Assembly (NCBI GenBank): GCA_021324575.1
Contig: JAJPIW010000026.1
Coordinates: forward strand, 1 to 64,000
DNA length: 64,000 bases
DNA from: Intrasporangiaceae bacterium
GTDB taxonomy: Bacteria; Actinomycetota; Actinomycetes; Actinomycetales; Dermatophilaceae
Direction: 5' to 3'
Part shown: positions 15,443-23,443 of the stretch, in pieces
How positions within the stretch are numbered: position 1 is the stretch's first letter
Layout of the letters: every line of letters starts with the position of its first letter
Notes under the pieces: generated by a model
The model's database searches: none
Told to the model about the DNA's origin: nothing
Seen by the model: only the letters and a program-made list of their open reading frames with translations
Position numbers and translations under genes: made by a program

Positions 15443-17656
15443 TCAGGCGGTGGGGACCGGCTGGGCGGCCGGGGTCAGGGAGACGGGGACGCCGTTCATG
15501 ACGGCGTTGGCGCCGACCCCGTCGACGACCTGCGGGTCGGTGAGGTCGTTGACGCTGGCGCCGGGTAGGGCGGTCGCATGTCCCAGACGGACCCCGTCGC
15601 GGTTGTGGCCGTAGCCATGAGGCAGGCTCACGACCCCGGTCATCATGTCCTCGGACGCGGCCACCTCGACCTCGATCGACCCGGCGGCCGACTCGACCCG
15701 GACCTGCTCACCATCGTGTATGCCGCGCGCGGCCAGGTCCTCCGGGTGCGCCAGGAGCTGGTGCCGGGGACGGCCCTTGGTCAGCCGGACCTGGTTGTGC
15801 AGCCACGAGTTGTTGTCGCGCTGGTGCCGACGTCCCACGAGGAGCAGGTCCCGCCGCTCACCATCGCCGAGCTGGTCCACCGAGTCCTGTTGCGCCAGAA
15901 GGGCCTTGGCGCGTGGGAGGTCATCCATGACAATCGGCGGCGCGAGGTCGATCGCGCGAGAGTCGTTCTGGAGCCGGTCGGGCAGCTGACCCCCGCGGAG
16001 CGGTCCGAGGTCCCGCCCGCCGGGGGTGTTCGCGAGCTGCTTGACCGACAGACCCACGTTGCCGAGCCGCAGGAGCGCGTCGACCTGCTGGGTCGGCGAG
16101 AGCCGGAACCGGGCCTCGGTCGCCACCCGGTCCGGCAGTGCCTTGATCGCGCCGATCACGTTGCTGCCACTGGACTTGCTCCCACTGGCCTTCCGGCCAC
16201 GGTCGGCGAGTGCGAGCGCCAGGTCGCGGTAGATCTCCCAGTCGTGCCGGGCTTCCTCTGGCCGGTCGTAGAGCGCCTTGGAGAAGCGGGCCGTGTTGCG
16301 TACTGCGAAGGAGTGGAAGATGAGGTCATAGTGGTCGCGCTCGAGCGGGCCGGTAGGCGGGAGGATGACGTCGGCGTGGCTCGTCGTCTCGTTGACGTAG
16401 AAGTCGACCGACACCATGAAGTCGAGCTCGTCGAGCGCAGCGGCGAGGTGCTGGCCACCGGGCGTCGACGACACCGGGTTGCCGGCCATCGTCACGAGCG
16501 CACGGACCTGTCCCTCGCCGGGAGTCGTGATCTCCTCGGCCAGGGCTGCCACCGGCAGCTCACCACCGAACTCGGGCAGCCCCCGAACCCGGGTACGCCA
16601 CGCGCCCAGGTGTCCCTTGCCGAGCAGGCCACGCCCCACCAGGTCGATGGCCGGGGTCGGGAAGCAGACGCCACCCTCGCGGTCGAGGTTGCCGGTCAGG
16701 GCGTTGAGCGCGTGAATCGCCCACTGGCACAACGATCCGAACGCCTGGGTCGACACCCCCAGCCGACCGTATGCCGCAGCCGCGCCGGCCCCGGCGAAGT
16801 CGCGGGCGGTGCGGCGGATGACATCGGCGGGCACCCGGCATACGGACGCGACCGCCTCCGGGGTGAAGTCCGCAACCGCCTCCCGGACCGCGTCGACGCC
16901 GGTCACGTAGGCCGCCGGGCGCGCGAGGTCCTCGGCGAAGAGGACGTTGAGCATGGCCAGGAGGAGGAGCGCATCGGTGCCCGGGCAGACGAAGTGGTGC
17001 TCGTCAGCGACCTTGGCGGTCTCGGTCCGGCGCGGGTCGAAGACGACCATCCGTCCCCCGCGTGCCCGGAGCTCGCGGAGCCGGCCGGGGAAGTCGGGGA
17101 CCGTCATGATCGAGCCGTTCGAGGCCATCGGGTTCCCGCCCAGGACAAGGAAGTACGCGGTCCTGTCGATGTCGGGGACCGGGATGAGGAACTGGTGGCC
17201 GTAGAGCAGCCACGAGACCAGCTGGTGCGGGAGCTGGTCGACCGAGGTGGCGCTGTAGGTGTTCTTCGAGCGGAGGGTCCGGACGAAGTTCACGCCGTGG
17301 GTGAGGGCGCCGATGCTGTGGACGTTGGGGTTGCCGAGGTAGACCGCGACCGCGTCCCGGCCGTGGCCGTTCTGGACCGCGGCGAGACGGTCGGCGACCA
17401 AGGTGATCGCCTCGTCCCAGGGGATGGTCACCCACTCGTCGCCGACCCGTTTGACCGGCTCACGCAGGCGGTCCTCGTCCTCGTGAAGGTCTTGCAGCGC
17501 AAAGGCTTTCGGGCAGATGTGACCACGGGAGAGCGGGTCGGCCTCGTGTCCGCGCATCGAGACGATCTCCTCGCCGCGCATCTGCACCTCGAGCCCGCAC
17601 ATCGCCTCGCAGAGGACGCACGAGATGTAGCGGGTCTGCGTGGCGTCGTCGCTCAT
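15443..17656 (-). CDS. Molybdopterin-dependent oxidoreductase (formate dehydrogenase/nitrate reductase superfamily)
   Basis: The 737-residue protein has an N-terminal [4Fe-4S] motif CVLCEAMCGLEVQ with the fourth Cys in HICPKAF, then the molybdo-bis-MGD domains, and a C-terminal nucleotide-binding cap (VRLTKGRPRHQLLAHPEDLA). It belongs with soluble, single-subunit members; the substrate is not clear and no electron-transfer partner or cofactor gene is adjacent. The ATG at 17656 (MSDDATQ) is chosen because it precedes the iron-sulfur motif by the usual 15 residues. It is divergent from the small gene at 17754 and ends against a VOC remnant. Confidence 0.85.
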   Translation of the reverse strand: MSDDATQTRYISCVLCEAMCGLEVQMRGEEIVSMRGHEADPLSRGHICPKAFALQDLHEDEDRLREPVKRVGDEWVTIPWDEAITLVADRLAAVQNGHGRDAVAVYLGNPNVHSIGALTHGVNFVRTLRSKNTYSATSVDQLPHQLVSWLLYGHQFLIPVPDIDRTAYFLVLGGNPMASNGSIMTVPDFPGRLRELRARGGRMVVFDPRRTETAKVADEHHFVCPGTDALLLLAMLNVLFAEDLARPAAYVTGVDAVREAVADFTPEAVASVCRVPADVIRRTARDFAGAGAAAAYGRLGVSTQAFGSLCQWAIHALNALTGNLDREGGVCFPTPAIDLVGRGLLGKGHLGAWRTRVRGLPEFGGELPVAALAEEITTPGEGQVRALVTMAGNPVSSTPGGQHLAAALDELDFMVSVDFYVNETTSHADVILPPTGPLERDHYDLIFHSFAVRNTARFSKALYDRPEEARHDWEIYRDLALALADRGRKASGSKSSGSNVIGAIKALPDRVATEARFRLSPTQQVDALLRLGNVGLSVKQLANTPGGRDLGPLRGGQLPDRLQNDSRAIDLAPPIVMDDLPRAKALLAQQDSVDQLGDGERRDLLLVGRRHQRDNNSWLHNQVRLTKGRPRHQLLAHPEDLAARGIHDGEQVRVESAAGSIEVEVAASEDMMTGVVSLPHGYGHNRDGVRLGHATALPGASVNDLTDPQVVDGVGANAVMNGVPVSLTPAAQPVPTA

Positions 17657-17753
17657 GCCCGCAAGGCTACGTCGGGCCGTTGCGACCCGACCGCGGCCGG
17701 GGGCTGTGGAAAACCTCACGGTGGATTTGCGACTTTCGGGCATGGTGCGGGCT

Positions 17754-18185
17754 ATGAGCTATCGCGACCTGCCTCCAGACCTGTCCACCATCTCCCTCGA
17801 CGACCCGGCGACCGCCGCCGACGTCATCGACCTGATCCTGGATCCCGACGACCGCGAGCTCGGCTCGGTCGGGATCATGCTGTGCGATGCCGACTTCCGC
17901 GGCCTGCAGCCCGTCGTCGTCGGCGATCTGCCCCGTGACCTGGCGCCCGAGCGCCTCGGCTGGGACCTCGAGCCGATCCTGTCCGTCGTCGCCGAGCACG
18001 ACGGCTCGGTCATCCTCGGTCGCGGCCGCCCGGGCGGGCTGCTGCTCACCGACGACGACCGTGCTTGGCACCAGGCGGTGCTCGACCTCTGCCAGCAGCT
18101 TCGGGTCCCGGTGATCGGGTGCTACCTCGCGTCGCCGTCCGGTGTCCGCGCCTTTCCCCTCCACCTCGCGCGCGCAGCGTCCTGA
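17754..18185 (+). CDS. Conserved-looking hypothetical protein
   Basis: The 143-residue acidic protein (MSYRDLPPDLSTISLDDP...) has no membrane segment, strong GC3 bias like its neighbours, and repeated Asp-rich turns. I recognise no domain. It is divergent from the molybdopterin oxidoreductase (97 bases apart). An in-frame ATG at 17742 would add four residues; neither start has a strong ribosome site. It ends 27 bases before the convergent crotonase gene. Confidence 0.7.
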   Translation: MSYRDLPPDLSTISLDDPATAADVIDLILDPDDRELGSVGIMLCDADFRGLQPVVVGDLPRDLAPERLGWDLEPILSVVAEHDGSVILGRGRPGGLLLTDDDRAWHQAVLDLCQQLRVPVIGCYLASPSGVRAFPLHLARAAS

Positions 18186-18212
18186 GGGTGCTGGACGCTA
18201 GCGCGGTCTGGG

Positions 18213-19016
18213 TCAGCGGCGCGAGCCGCGAGGCCCGAACACGGGCAGTTCTTTGGCGGCGGCCGCCTTCCGGGTGATCGCCGTGTTCGCCGCGAGGAAC
18301 ATCCGAACCTGTTCGACTCTCTCGTGCGCGAAGGTCAGCCGGGCCGAGGAGGACCACCGCCGGTCGACGAGCCGCTTGGCTGCCGCGAGCGCGTCCGGCG
18401 AGCGGCCCTTGAGGGTCTGCACGTAGGCCAGCGCCGCGGCATACGGGTCGTCGGAGACCTCACTGGCCAGGCCGAGCCGGACCGCGTCGGACCCCGAGAC
18501 GATCTCGCCGGTCATCGCCAGCCGTTTGGCGACGTCCGCGCTGACCTGCTGCTTGAGGGTCTGGATGCCGGACATGTCGGGGATGAGGCCCCACGTGACC
18601 TCCATGACCGACCACTGGGCGTGCGGGGCGGTGAACCGATAGTCGGCCGCGAGCGCCAGCTGCAGCCCGCCCCCGAAACAGTGCCCCTGGACGGCGGCGA
18701 TGACCGGGACCGGGAGTCGGCGCCAGACCCAGCAGGCCTCCTGGAAGGTGTTCGTCCCTCGCCAGGGTCGCGGCAGGAACCGCGCGGCAATGCCGCGTGA
18801 GTCCTTGCCGGCTGTCGCGAAATCCAGTCCAGCACAGAAGGATCGGCCCTCGCCCGTGAGAATGACGGCGCGCAGGGTCCGATCTGCGCGTAGTCGGCGT
18901 CCGGTCGCGACGAGGTCGTCGAGCATCTCCAGCGTCAGGCCGTTCAGCTTGTCCGGACGGTCGAGCGCGACCCGGGCGACGCCGTCGTCGATCGTGCAGG
19001 TCACGTGGCTGGGCAT
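18213..19016 (-). CDS. Enoyl-CoA hydratase/isomerase (crotonase) family protein
   Basis: The 267-residue protein has the crotonase oxyanion-hole segments SFCAGLDF and GHCFGGGLQLALAAD, the second supplying the backbone NH groups that hold the thioester carbonyl. The catalytic Glu pair of true hydratases is not both present in the usual place (EVTWGLIPD follows), so it may be a hydratase, isomerase or a related enzyme. It lies four bases after the NlpC/P60 gene on the same strand. Function in fatty-acid or CoA-ester metabolism is inferred from family. Confidence 0.85.
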   Translation of the reverse strand: MPSHVTCTIDDGVARVALDRPDKLNGLTLEMLDDLVATGRRLRADRTLRAVILTGEGRSFCAGLDFATAGKDSRGIAARFLPRPWRGTNTFQEACWVWRRLPVPVIAAVQGHCFGGGLQLALAADYRFTAPHAQWSVMEVTWGLIPDMSGIQTLKQQVSADVAKRLAMTGEIVSGSDAVRLGLASEVSDDPYAAALAYVQTLKGRSPDALAAAKRLVDRRWSSSARLTFAHERVEQVRMFLAANTAITRKAAAAKELPVFGPRGSRR

Positions 19017-19020
19017 GGCC

Positions 19021-19761
19021 TCACCGTATGCCGGGCAGCCGGCCGGCCTCGGCGAGGGTGGCGCGCCTCTCCGCGGAGAGCGGCTCCTCGACGACGAAGG
19101 ACCCGGTCTGCGGCGCGTGCAGCATGACGCCGGGCTCGGTGACGATGCCGACGTGGTGAGCAGGCTCGCCCGGGCGGGCGAAGAAGTAGAGGTCCCCGGC
19201 GCGGGCCTGCTCGACGGCCAACGGGATGGTCGCCTGCTGTTGGTCGTGCGCGTCGCGCGGCAGGCGGATCCGGACGCTGCGGGCGGCCAGGTGCACCAGA
19301 CCCGAGCAGTCGATCCCGTATGCCGTCATCCCACCCCACAGGTACGGGGAACCGGCGTAGCTGCGAGCAGCCCCGAGAAGCGCCCGAACCGAGGCGGTGA
19401 CGGCGGCCTCTGGCTCGGCCCGCTTCTCGGCGACGCCGAGATGGGCACGACGGGCCCAGCCGGGGTAGCCACGGGAGTCTCGCGAGGACGGCTGCTCCGG
19501 GCAGACGACGCGCACCCAGCCGTCCGTGCCCTCCTCGACCATCACGACTTGCTCGCCCCGAAGCAGCTGCGACTCGAGCCGGTCATGCAGACCGAGCCGA
19601 CCGGCGTACGGGTGGGACGCCCCAGCCAGGTCGAGCGTCGCGCACCAACCGGCGACGTCGGGCCGGTCCTCGACGGCCAGGGCATCGACCGGGCGCGGTG
19701 CGGCCGGCGAGGTCCAGAGCCCGGCGACGGGTACGACCACAACCAGCCCCGCGGAGTCCAT
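19021..19761 (-). CDS. NlpC/P60 family peptidase with SH3-like N-terminal domain
   Basis: The 246-residue protein has the catalytic Cys in YGIDCSGLVHLAAR and His in PAHHVGIV, the papain-like NlpC/P60 dyad that cleaves peptidoglycan stem peptides between D-Glu and the diamino acid. The first 100 residues (VVPVAGLWTSP... LLRGEQVVMV...GWVRVV) look like two bacterial SH3 repeats, as in the YkfC group. No signal peptide is visible, so a cytoplasmic murein-peptide recycling role (YkfC-like) is likely. ATG at 19761 was chosen; upstream ATGs lack ribosome sites. Confidence 0.85.
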   Translation of the reverse strand: MDSAGLVVVVPVAGLWTSPAAPRPVDALAVEDRPDVAGWCATLDLAGASHPYAGRLGLHDRLESQLLRGEQVVMVEEGTDGWVRVVCPEQPSSRDSRGYPGWARRAHLGVAEKRAEPEAAVTASVRALLGAARSYAGSPYLWGGMTAYGIDCSGLVHLAARSVRIRLPRDAHDQQQATIPLAVEQARAGDLYFFARPGEPAHHVGIVTEPGVMLHAPQTGSFVVEEPLSAERRATLAEAGRLPGIR

Positions 19762-19878
19762 GTCCCAACCCTGCCAGCCGCGAGGATGCGGTGGCTGGAC
19801 AAGCGCTGTCATAGCCCGATGCGCGAGAAACGCCAACCGACGAGCACCGAGCTCCTCGCTACTGGGATGCTGAGCCGC

Positions 19879-20400
19879 ATGTCGGGTTACACATGGGAGG
19901 GCATCTCCAGCGAGGCGCGCTTCTACCGCGACGTGCGTAGGCAAGACGTCAGAGACCTACCCGTAATGAGTGATGATGCGCAGGCTCTGCCCTTGGCGAT
20001 GGCCGCACAGAAGGATGGCTTCGAGGTCGCGCCTGAGGCGCCGCTCTGGCTCTTCCTGCCGGCCGTCTGGCCGGTCGAAGCCCGAGCCTGGATTCGCGAC
20101 AACCGAATTCGACACCTCCGCACCATGGTCGAGGGTCGATGGGTTGAGCTGCCCTGGGGGACGGCGGACTACCTCGAGACAGAGGCCGACGAGCAAGCAA
20201 TCCTTCAAGCTTTGGGCTTGCCGCCGCGCCCTCGCGGGCGTGTGTGGTTGTTGCGTCCACCGCCGGGGCGTGCGGATCTGAACGAGACCCTTCAACTGGT
20301 GACGGCCTCCGCTCAGTCTGCGGAGGTGGAAACCGAACTCACTCATGAGTTCCTGGACCACACCGCGCGCACCCTGGGCGCACTGTTCGAGCCCGCCTAG
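19879..20400 (+). CDS. Hypothetical protein in the atypical tract
   Basis: The 173-residue protein (MSGYTWEGISSEARFYRDVR...) is not recognised. It uses noticeably more AT-ending codons (aca, gta, cta, agt, gat, caa, gaa) than surrounding genes, suggesting recent acquisition. It has no membrane segment or signal peptide; the middle is rich in Trp (WLFLPAVWPVEARAWIRD). In-frame ATGs at 19819 and 19867 could extend it. It lies at the start of a stretch that lacks the iterated octamer. Confidence 0.6.
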   Translation: MSGYTWEGISSEARFYRDVRRQDVRDLPVMSDDAQALPLAMAAQKDGFEVAPEAPLWLFLPAVWPVEARAWIRDNRIRHLRTMVEGRWVELPWGTADYLETEADEQAILQALGLPPRPRGRVWLLRPPPGRADLNETLQLVTASAQSAEVETELTHEFLDHTARTLGALFEPA

Positions 20401-20412
20401 GGCCAATACCGT

Positions 20413-20667
20413 TCATTTGGGGCCATTTGGATTTGGTAGGTGGGTGCTTGGGGTGGGGGCCACGCCGCGTGGTGGTCGCGTTTGACGAGCCATCTGGGCA
20501 CCTTGCGTGTGATGACCCGAGGGCGGCGCTCGACGGTCGCCGCCCGGGGTCAGGGCTTCGCTACCGGACGTGAGCCCACCGGCGCACGCCACCACGGCCA
20601 GAACAATGGCGGCTACCAGAGACCATCGGCGGCCGTGGTCCCCGGCGGCGAACTTCGGCTCGGGCAC
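20413..20667 (-). CDS. Possible small membrane protein or lipoprotein
   Basis: This 84-codon frame starts with GTG at 20667 and has a single hydrophobic stretch (WSLVAAIVLAVVACAGG) whose VVAC could be a lipobox, followed by a Pro/Arg-rich tail. It is in the same frame as the MazF-like gene and starts 16 codons after that gene's stop; the intervening codons also read plausibly (QRQKLNVEDEF), so translation could begin at a non-standard start further upstream. Codon bias is moderate. The call is tentative. Confidence 0.4.
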   Translation of the reverse strand: MPEPKFAAGDHGRRWSLVAAIVLAVVACAGGLTSGSEALTPGGDRRAPPSGHHTQGAQMARQTRPPRGVAPTPSTHLPNPNGPK

Positions 20668-20715
20668 GAACTCATCCTCGACGTTGAGCTTCTGCCGCTG
20701 GTGTGGCGTCAGCTC

Positions 20716-21063
20716 CTAGAGCTGAAGGTGGATGCGGAGGGCATCGCCTAGCTGCGCCATCTGATGTGCGGGGACCCGGCCGATAACCGGCCCTAAGCGC
20801 TCCACGGATACCGAGCGGATCTGTTCGCCCTGCGCCTTTGAATCCACGCGAAGGCCGGTCTCCTCGGAGCTCAGCAAGACCTGGAACGGGTACACCTGCT
20901 CGACGTTGCTGGTGACCGGCACGATCGTGACGACCCCGCTGCCCAGCCTCGCGGCGCTGGCATTGGCGCGGTCGTTACTCACGATGACCGCCGGGCGACG
21001 CCTGTTTGCCTCGCTGGCCCGTGCCGGATCCAGGTCGGTCAGTCGAATCTCACCGCGCAGCAT
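20716..21063 (-). CDS. mazF: MazF/PemK-family endoribonuclease toxin
   Basis: The 115-residue protein starts [19 protein letters not shown] and continues [14 protein letters not shown], then VTIVPVTSN, all hallmarks of MazF-like mRNA interferases (the Arg near RRRPA and Thr in VPVTSN are in the catalytic groove). The length matches the family. It overlaps the antitoxin gene by 14 bases. Codon use is less GC-biased than in the core genes. It should cleave mRNA at short sequences when the antitoxin is degraded. Confidence 0.88.
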   Translation of the reverse strand: MLRGEIRLTDLDPARASEANRRRPAVIVSNDRANASAARLGSGVVTIVPVTSNVEQVYPFQVLLSSEETGLRVDSKAQGEQIRSVSVERLGPVIGRVPAHQMAQLGDALRIHLQL

Positions 21064-21280
21064 CGGCAAGCCCATCCGCGGTGGTGACCTCCCACGCGGT
21101 GGCTTCACCCGATGCCTGCCACTCGTCCCAGGCGGCTGCGTAGGCAGCCTCCAACTCGGGGTCACGCAGCATCCGAATGGCCCGCTGGATCGCAGCCGAC
21201 CGCGACGGTACGCCTGCCGCCTGCACGTAGCGATCCAAGGCGGCGACGTCCTCCTCGGACAAGCTGATACTCAACTTCAT
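21050..21280 (-). CDS. Ribbon-helix-helix antitoxin (MazE role)
   Basis: The 76-residue protein begins [19 protein letters not shown] with a typical ribbon-helix-helix DNA-binding fold ([13 protein letters not shown]) and a C-terminal acidic/Trp segment that would bind MazF. ATG at 21280 is preceded by GGAGG, but that ribosome site is the right arm of a perfect hairpin (21282-21310). Confidence 0.85.
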   Translation of the reverse strand: MKLSISLSEEDVAALDRYVQAAGVPSRSAAIQRAIRMLRDPELEAAYAAAWDEWQASGEATAWEVTTADGLADAAR

Positions 21281-21281
21281 G

Positions 21282-21310
21282 CCTCCATGCTACCTTGGGT
21301 AGCATGGAGG
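21282..21310 (-). promoter_or_regulatory. 13-bp perfect inverted repeat covering the antitoxin ribosome site
   Basis: Arms CCTCCATGCTACC and GGTAGCATGGAGG with a 3-base loop end two bases before the antitoxin ATG (minus strand). On the mRNA the GGAGG Shine-Dalgarno pairs with CCUCC of the other arm. A related half-site pair (GCTACC / GTAGCC) follows at 21313-21326. It can act as DNA operator for the RHH antitoxin, as an mRNA hairpin, or both. Confidence 0.8.
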
Positions 21311-21384
21311 ATGCTACCTCAGTAGCCTTGCGTGTAATGCCGGAGGCTGGGCGCCGACTCTGGGCGGCAGACGGCGGTGACTTG

Positions 21385-21759
21385 CTAGGCCGGCGGCGTC
21401 TCGGCTGACCGTGGCTGGACGAATCCGTATGCAGCGTCGCCGATGACTTCCTGTCCGTCGTCCAACCGAACGGTCAAGGTGCTGCGATACGCCCTGCTTG
21501 GGTCGCCCATCGGCGCTGACCGAGCCGCCGTGGCTTGGTCACCCCCGGGTGGCCAGACAGCCACCGCTCGGAACTGATAGCCATCTTGGTCCGCGCGTTC
21601 ATAGGTGAAGGCCACGACGTCACCAGCATGAAGCTCGGCGTAACCGTCGGTCAGAATGGCTGAGTAGTGCGCCCAGCACCCATCCGGTGTCTCCGCCGCC
21701 GCGATGACGCCCCACCCGTCGTCGGCGTGCCATTCGCTGACCCTGCCTTCGGTACGCAC
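21385..21759 (-). CDS. Cold-shock-domain-like protein
   Basis: The 124-residue product starts MRTEGRVSEWHADDGWGVI, which matches the first strands of the cold-shock/OB fold (G-x-V-x-W-x4-G-[FW]-G), then CWAHYSAI and GDVVAFTYERADQDGYQFRAVAV. The RNP aromatic residues are partly replaced (GWGVI for GFGFI, AHYSAI for VHFSAI). A second part (residues 75-124) is unrelated. Such CSD-like proteins may bind nucleic acid; function unknown. The GTG start is at 21759. Codon use is atypical, as in the neighbouring toxin-antitoxin genes. Confidence 0.65.
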   Translation of the reverse strand: MRTEGRVSEWHADDGWGVIAAAETPDGCWAHYSAILTDGYAELHAGDVVAFTYERADQDGYQFRAVAVWPPGGDQATAARSAPMGDPSRAYRSTLTVRLDDGQEVIGDAAYGFVQPRSAETPPA

Positions 21760-22134
21760 GCCCAGTACTCTTCCTCACCTACCGACCCGCGTCATCCGCA
21801 AGTAGCCGCACTCTGTGACCGCGTGTCCATGCCGTGGATGGTGAGGTCGATCGTGCTGGCGACAGCTCGCGCCAAAATGTGGCATGACGACCGGTTGAAT
21901 CCGCCGACAGTCCTGGCCCTCATAGGGACACCCTGTCGTCAGAGCCGGGTCACTGCACGTCGCCGACGCCGCGGATGGTGCGTTCAACAAGGCCGATCAT
22001 CATCCGCATCGGCGTAGCATTTGACCCTGTGTAGGTCGCGACAAGCGGGCTGAGTTCGTGGCGCTGGCAGCCGTCAACCTCCCCGCTCGGAGTCGGAGTT
22101 GTCAGCGCGGCCGGGGCCTACAGAGAGGAGGCCC
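21760..22134. other. 375-base region without a supported gene
   Basis: No frame on either strand has codon bias or a domain I recognise. Base composition is less GC-rich than the core. It probably contains the promoters of the flanking divergent genes and possibly decayed sequence. The ribosome site GAGAGGAGG of the next gene is at its right end. Confidence 0.5.
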
Positions 22135-22407
22135 ATGAAGCTCTACATCTGCTGGAGCACCAACGGGAGCGCTCACCACGACTGCCACAAGGCGCACCAG
22201 GCCCTGGTCGGCGCGGGCCACAAACCCCAGGTCGTGAAAGCCAGAGGACAGGAGCACCTGCCCAAGTTCCTGCAATTCAAGGTCCGCCGCGAGGTTCACG
22301 CCTTGACCGACTCGTTCTTCGTCCCCGTCCTGGTGCTCGATGACGGCACGGCCATCAACAAGCCCGACGAGATCGTGGCCTGGGCACAGGCCCACCCTGC
22401 CCGGTAG
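22135..22407 (+). CDS. Glutaredoxin/GST-N-like thioredoxin-fold protein
   Basis: The 90-residue protein starts MKLYICWST, with beta-alpha-beta layout, VVKARGQEHLPKF, a cis-Pro strand (FFVPVLVLDDGTAI) and a C-terminal helix with ADEIVAW-like sequence. This is the N-terminal thioredoxin fold of glutathione S-transferases and glutaredoxins. Only one cysteine (Cys6) sits near the usual active site; there is no CXXC, so it may be a monothiol protein. ATG at 22135 follows GAGGAGG. Confidence 0.7.
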   Translation: MKLYICWSTNGSAHHDCHKAHQALVGAGHKPQVVKARGQEHLPKFLQFKVRREVHALTDSFFVPVLVLDDGTAINKPDEIVAWAQAHPAR

Positions 22408-22452
22408 CAGGCCCAGCCCGCCCTGCCCCGCAGGCATCGTTCCCCACAGTGG

Positions 22453-22893
22453 CTAGTCGAGGCAGAACTCGTTGCCCTCCGGGTCGCGCATCGTGATGAA
22501 GCCGAACTCCATGGCCGAGGGGTCGGGCTCGACCCGATAGGCGCGGGTCGCTCCGAGGTCCTGCAGACGCTGCGCCTCGGCCTCGAGGGCGGTCATCCGT
22601 TCGTCACCCGTGAGCCCGGCGGCGATGCGAACATCGAGGTGGACCCGGTTCTTCACCGTCTTGCCCTCAGGCACCCGCTGAAAGAAGATCCGCGGGTGCT
22701 CACCCTCGAGCGGGAGGATCGCCGAGCGGGAGTTCCGCTGCTCGGGCGGAACGCCGAACGCCTCCAGCGCCGCGTCCCACGAGTCGAACCCGGCGGGTGG
22801 TGGCTGAACTTGGTAGCCGAGCGCCTCGGCCCAGAAGGCCGCGAGCCTGGCGGGGTCGGCGCAGTCGAACGTAATCTGAACGTCTCTGGTCAT
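22453..22893 (-). CDS. VOC (glyoxalase-like) family protein
   Basis: The 146-residue protein has two beta-alpha-beta-beta-beta repeats: VQITFDCADPARLAAFWAEA at the N-terminus and NRVHLDVRI...DPEGNEFCLD at the C-terminus. This is the Glyoxalase_6-like subgroup, often of unknown substrate. ATG at 22893 is divergent from the GyrI-like gene (22962). Confidence 0.8.
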   Translation of the reverse strand: MTRDVQITFDCADPARLAAFWAEALGYQVQPPPAGFDSWDAALEAFGVPPEQRNSRSAILPLEGEHPRIFFQRVPEGKTVKNRVHLDVRIAAGLTGDERMTALEAEAQRLQDLGATRAYRVEPDPSAMEFGFITMRDPEGNEFCLD

Positions 22894-22961
22894 GGGTCCA
22901 CCTTCGCAGGGACCGCCGACACGTGGATCGGGCAGAGATCGGAGCGCAGATCGGAGCAGTC

Positions 22962-23405
22962 ATGGGTCACCAGGTCACCATCGTGGACCTCGTTGCCCGG
23001 CCGACCGCCGTCATCGCCGCGACGACCACCTGGCCGGAGTTCCCGAGGCTCTGGAAGAGCCTGCTGGACCAGGTCTGGGCCTGCCTGCGAGCCGGCGGCA
23101 TCGACCACGGCTGCCCGAACGTCATGCTCTATCTCGATGACGTGCCGCACGTCGAGGTTGGCGTCGAGCTGCGGCAGCCATGCCCCCTCACGCCTCCCGT
23201 CGTGGCCTCGGAGCTACCCGCCGGGCGGGCAGCTGCGACCGTGCATCGGGGGCCCTACTCGGGCATGGGTGCTGCCCATCAGGCCATCCACGACTGGTGC
23301 CGCGCCCAGGGGCTGCAGCTGGCGGGTCCACGCTGGGAGATCTACGGACCCCACTCCGGCGACCCGGCAAAGGTGACCACCGAGATCTACTGGCTGCTCG
23401 CATAG
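22962..23405 (+). CDS. GyrI-like / AraC effector-binding domain protein
   Basis: The 147-residue stand-alone small-molecule-binding domain starts MGHQVTIVDLVARPTAVIAATTTWPEFPRL and contains the SHS2 repeats with LPAGRAAATVHRGPYSGMGAAH, the standard GyrI-like pattern. These domains bind hydrophobic cations or other ligands and sometimes detoxify them. ATG at 22962 follows GGAG; a GTG at 22923 would add 13 residues. Confidence 0.75.
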   Translation: MGHQVTIVDLVARPTAVIAATTTWPEFPRLWKSLLDQVWACLRAGGIDHGCPNVMLYLDDVPHVEVGVELRQPCPLTPPVVASELPAGRAAATVHRGPYSGMGAAHQAIHDWCRAQGLQLAGPRWEIYGPHSGDPAKVTTEIYWLLA

Positions 23406-23443
23406 CGGCGAGCGCGGCCTGCGGGTGCGTGGCCCGCGGGCGC

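Noticed and set aside
15578-17938. 786-codon plus frame opposite the molybdopterin gene
   Set aside because: Shadow frame; the minus strand has the iron-sulfur and MGD motifs.
21775-21990. 71-codon minus frame in the gap at 21.8-22.1 kb
   Set aside because: Cys/His/Arg-rich translation without domain, codon bias or ribosome site.
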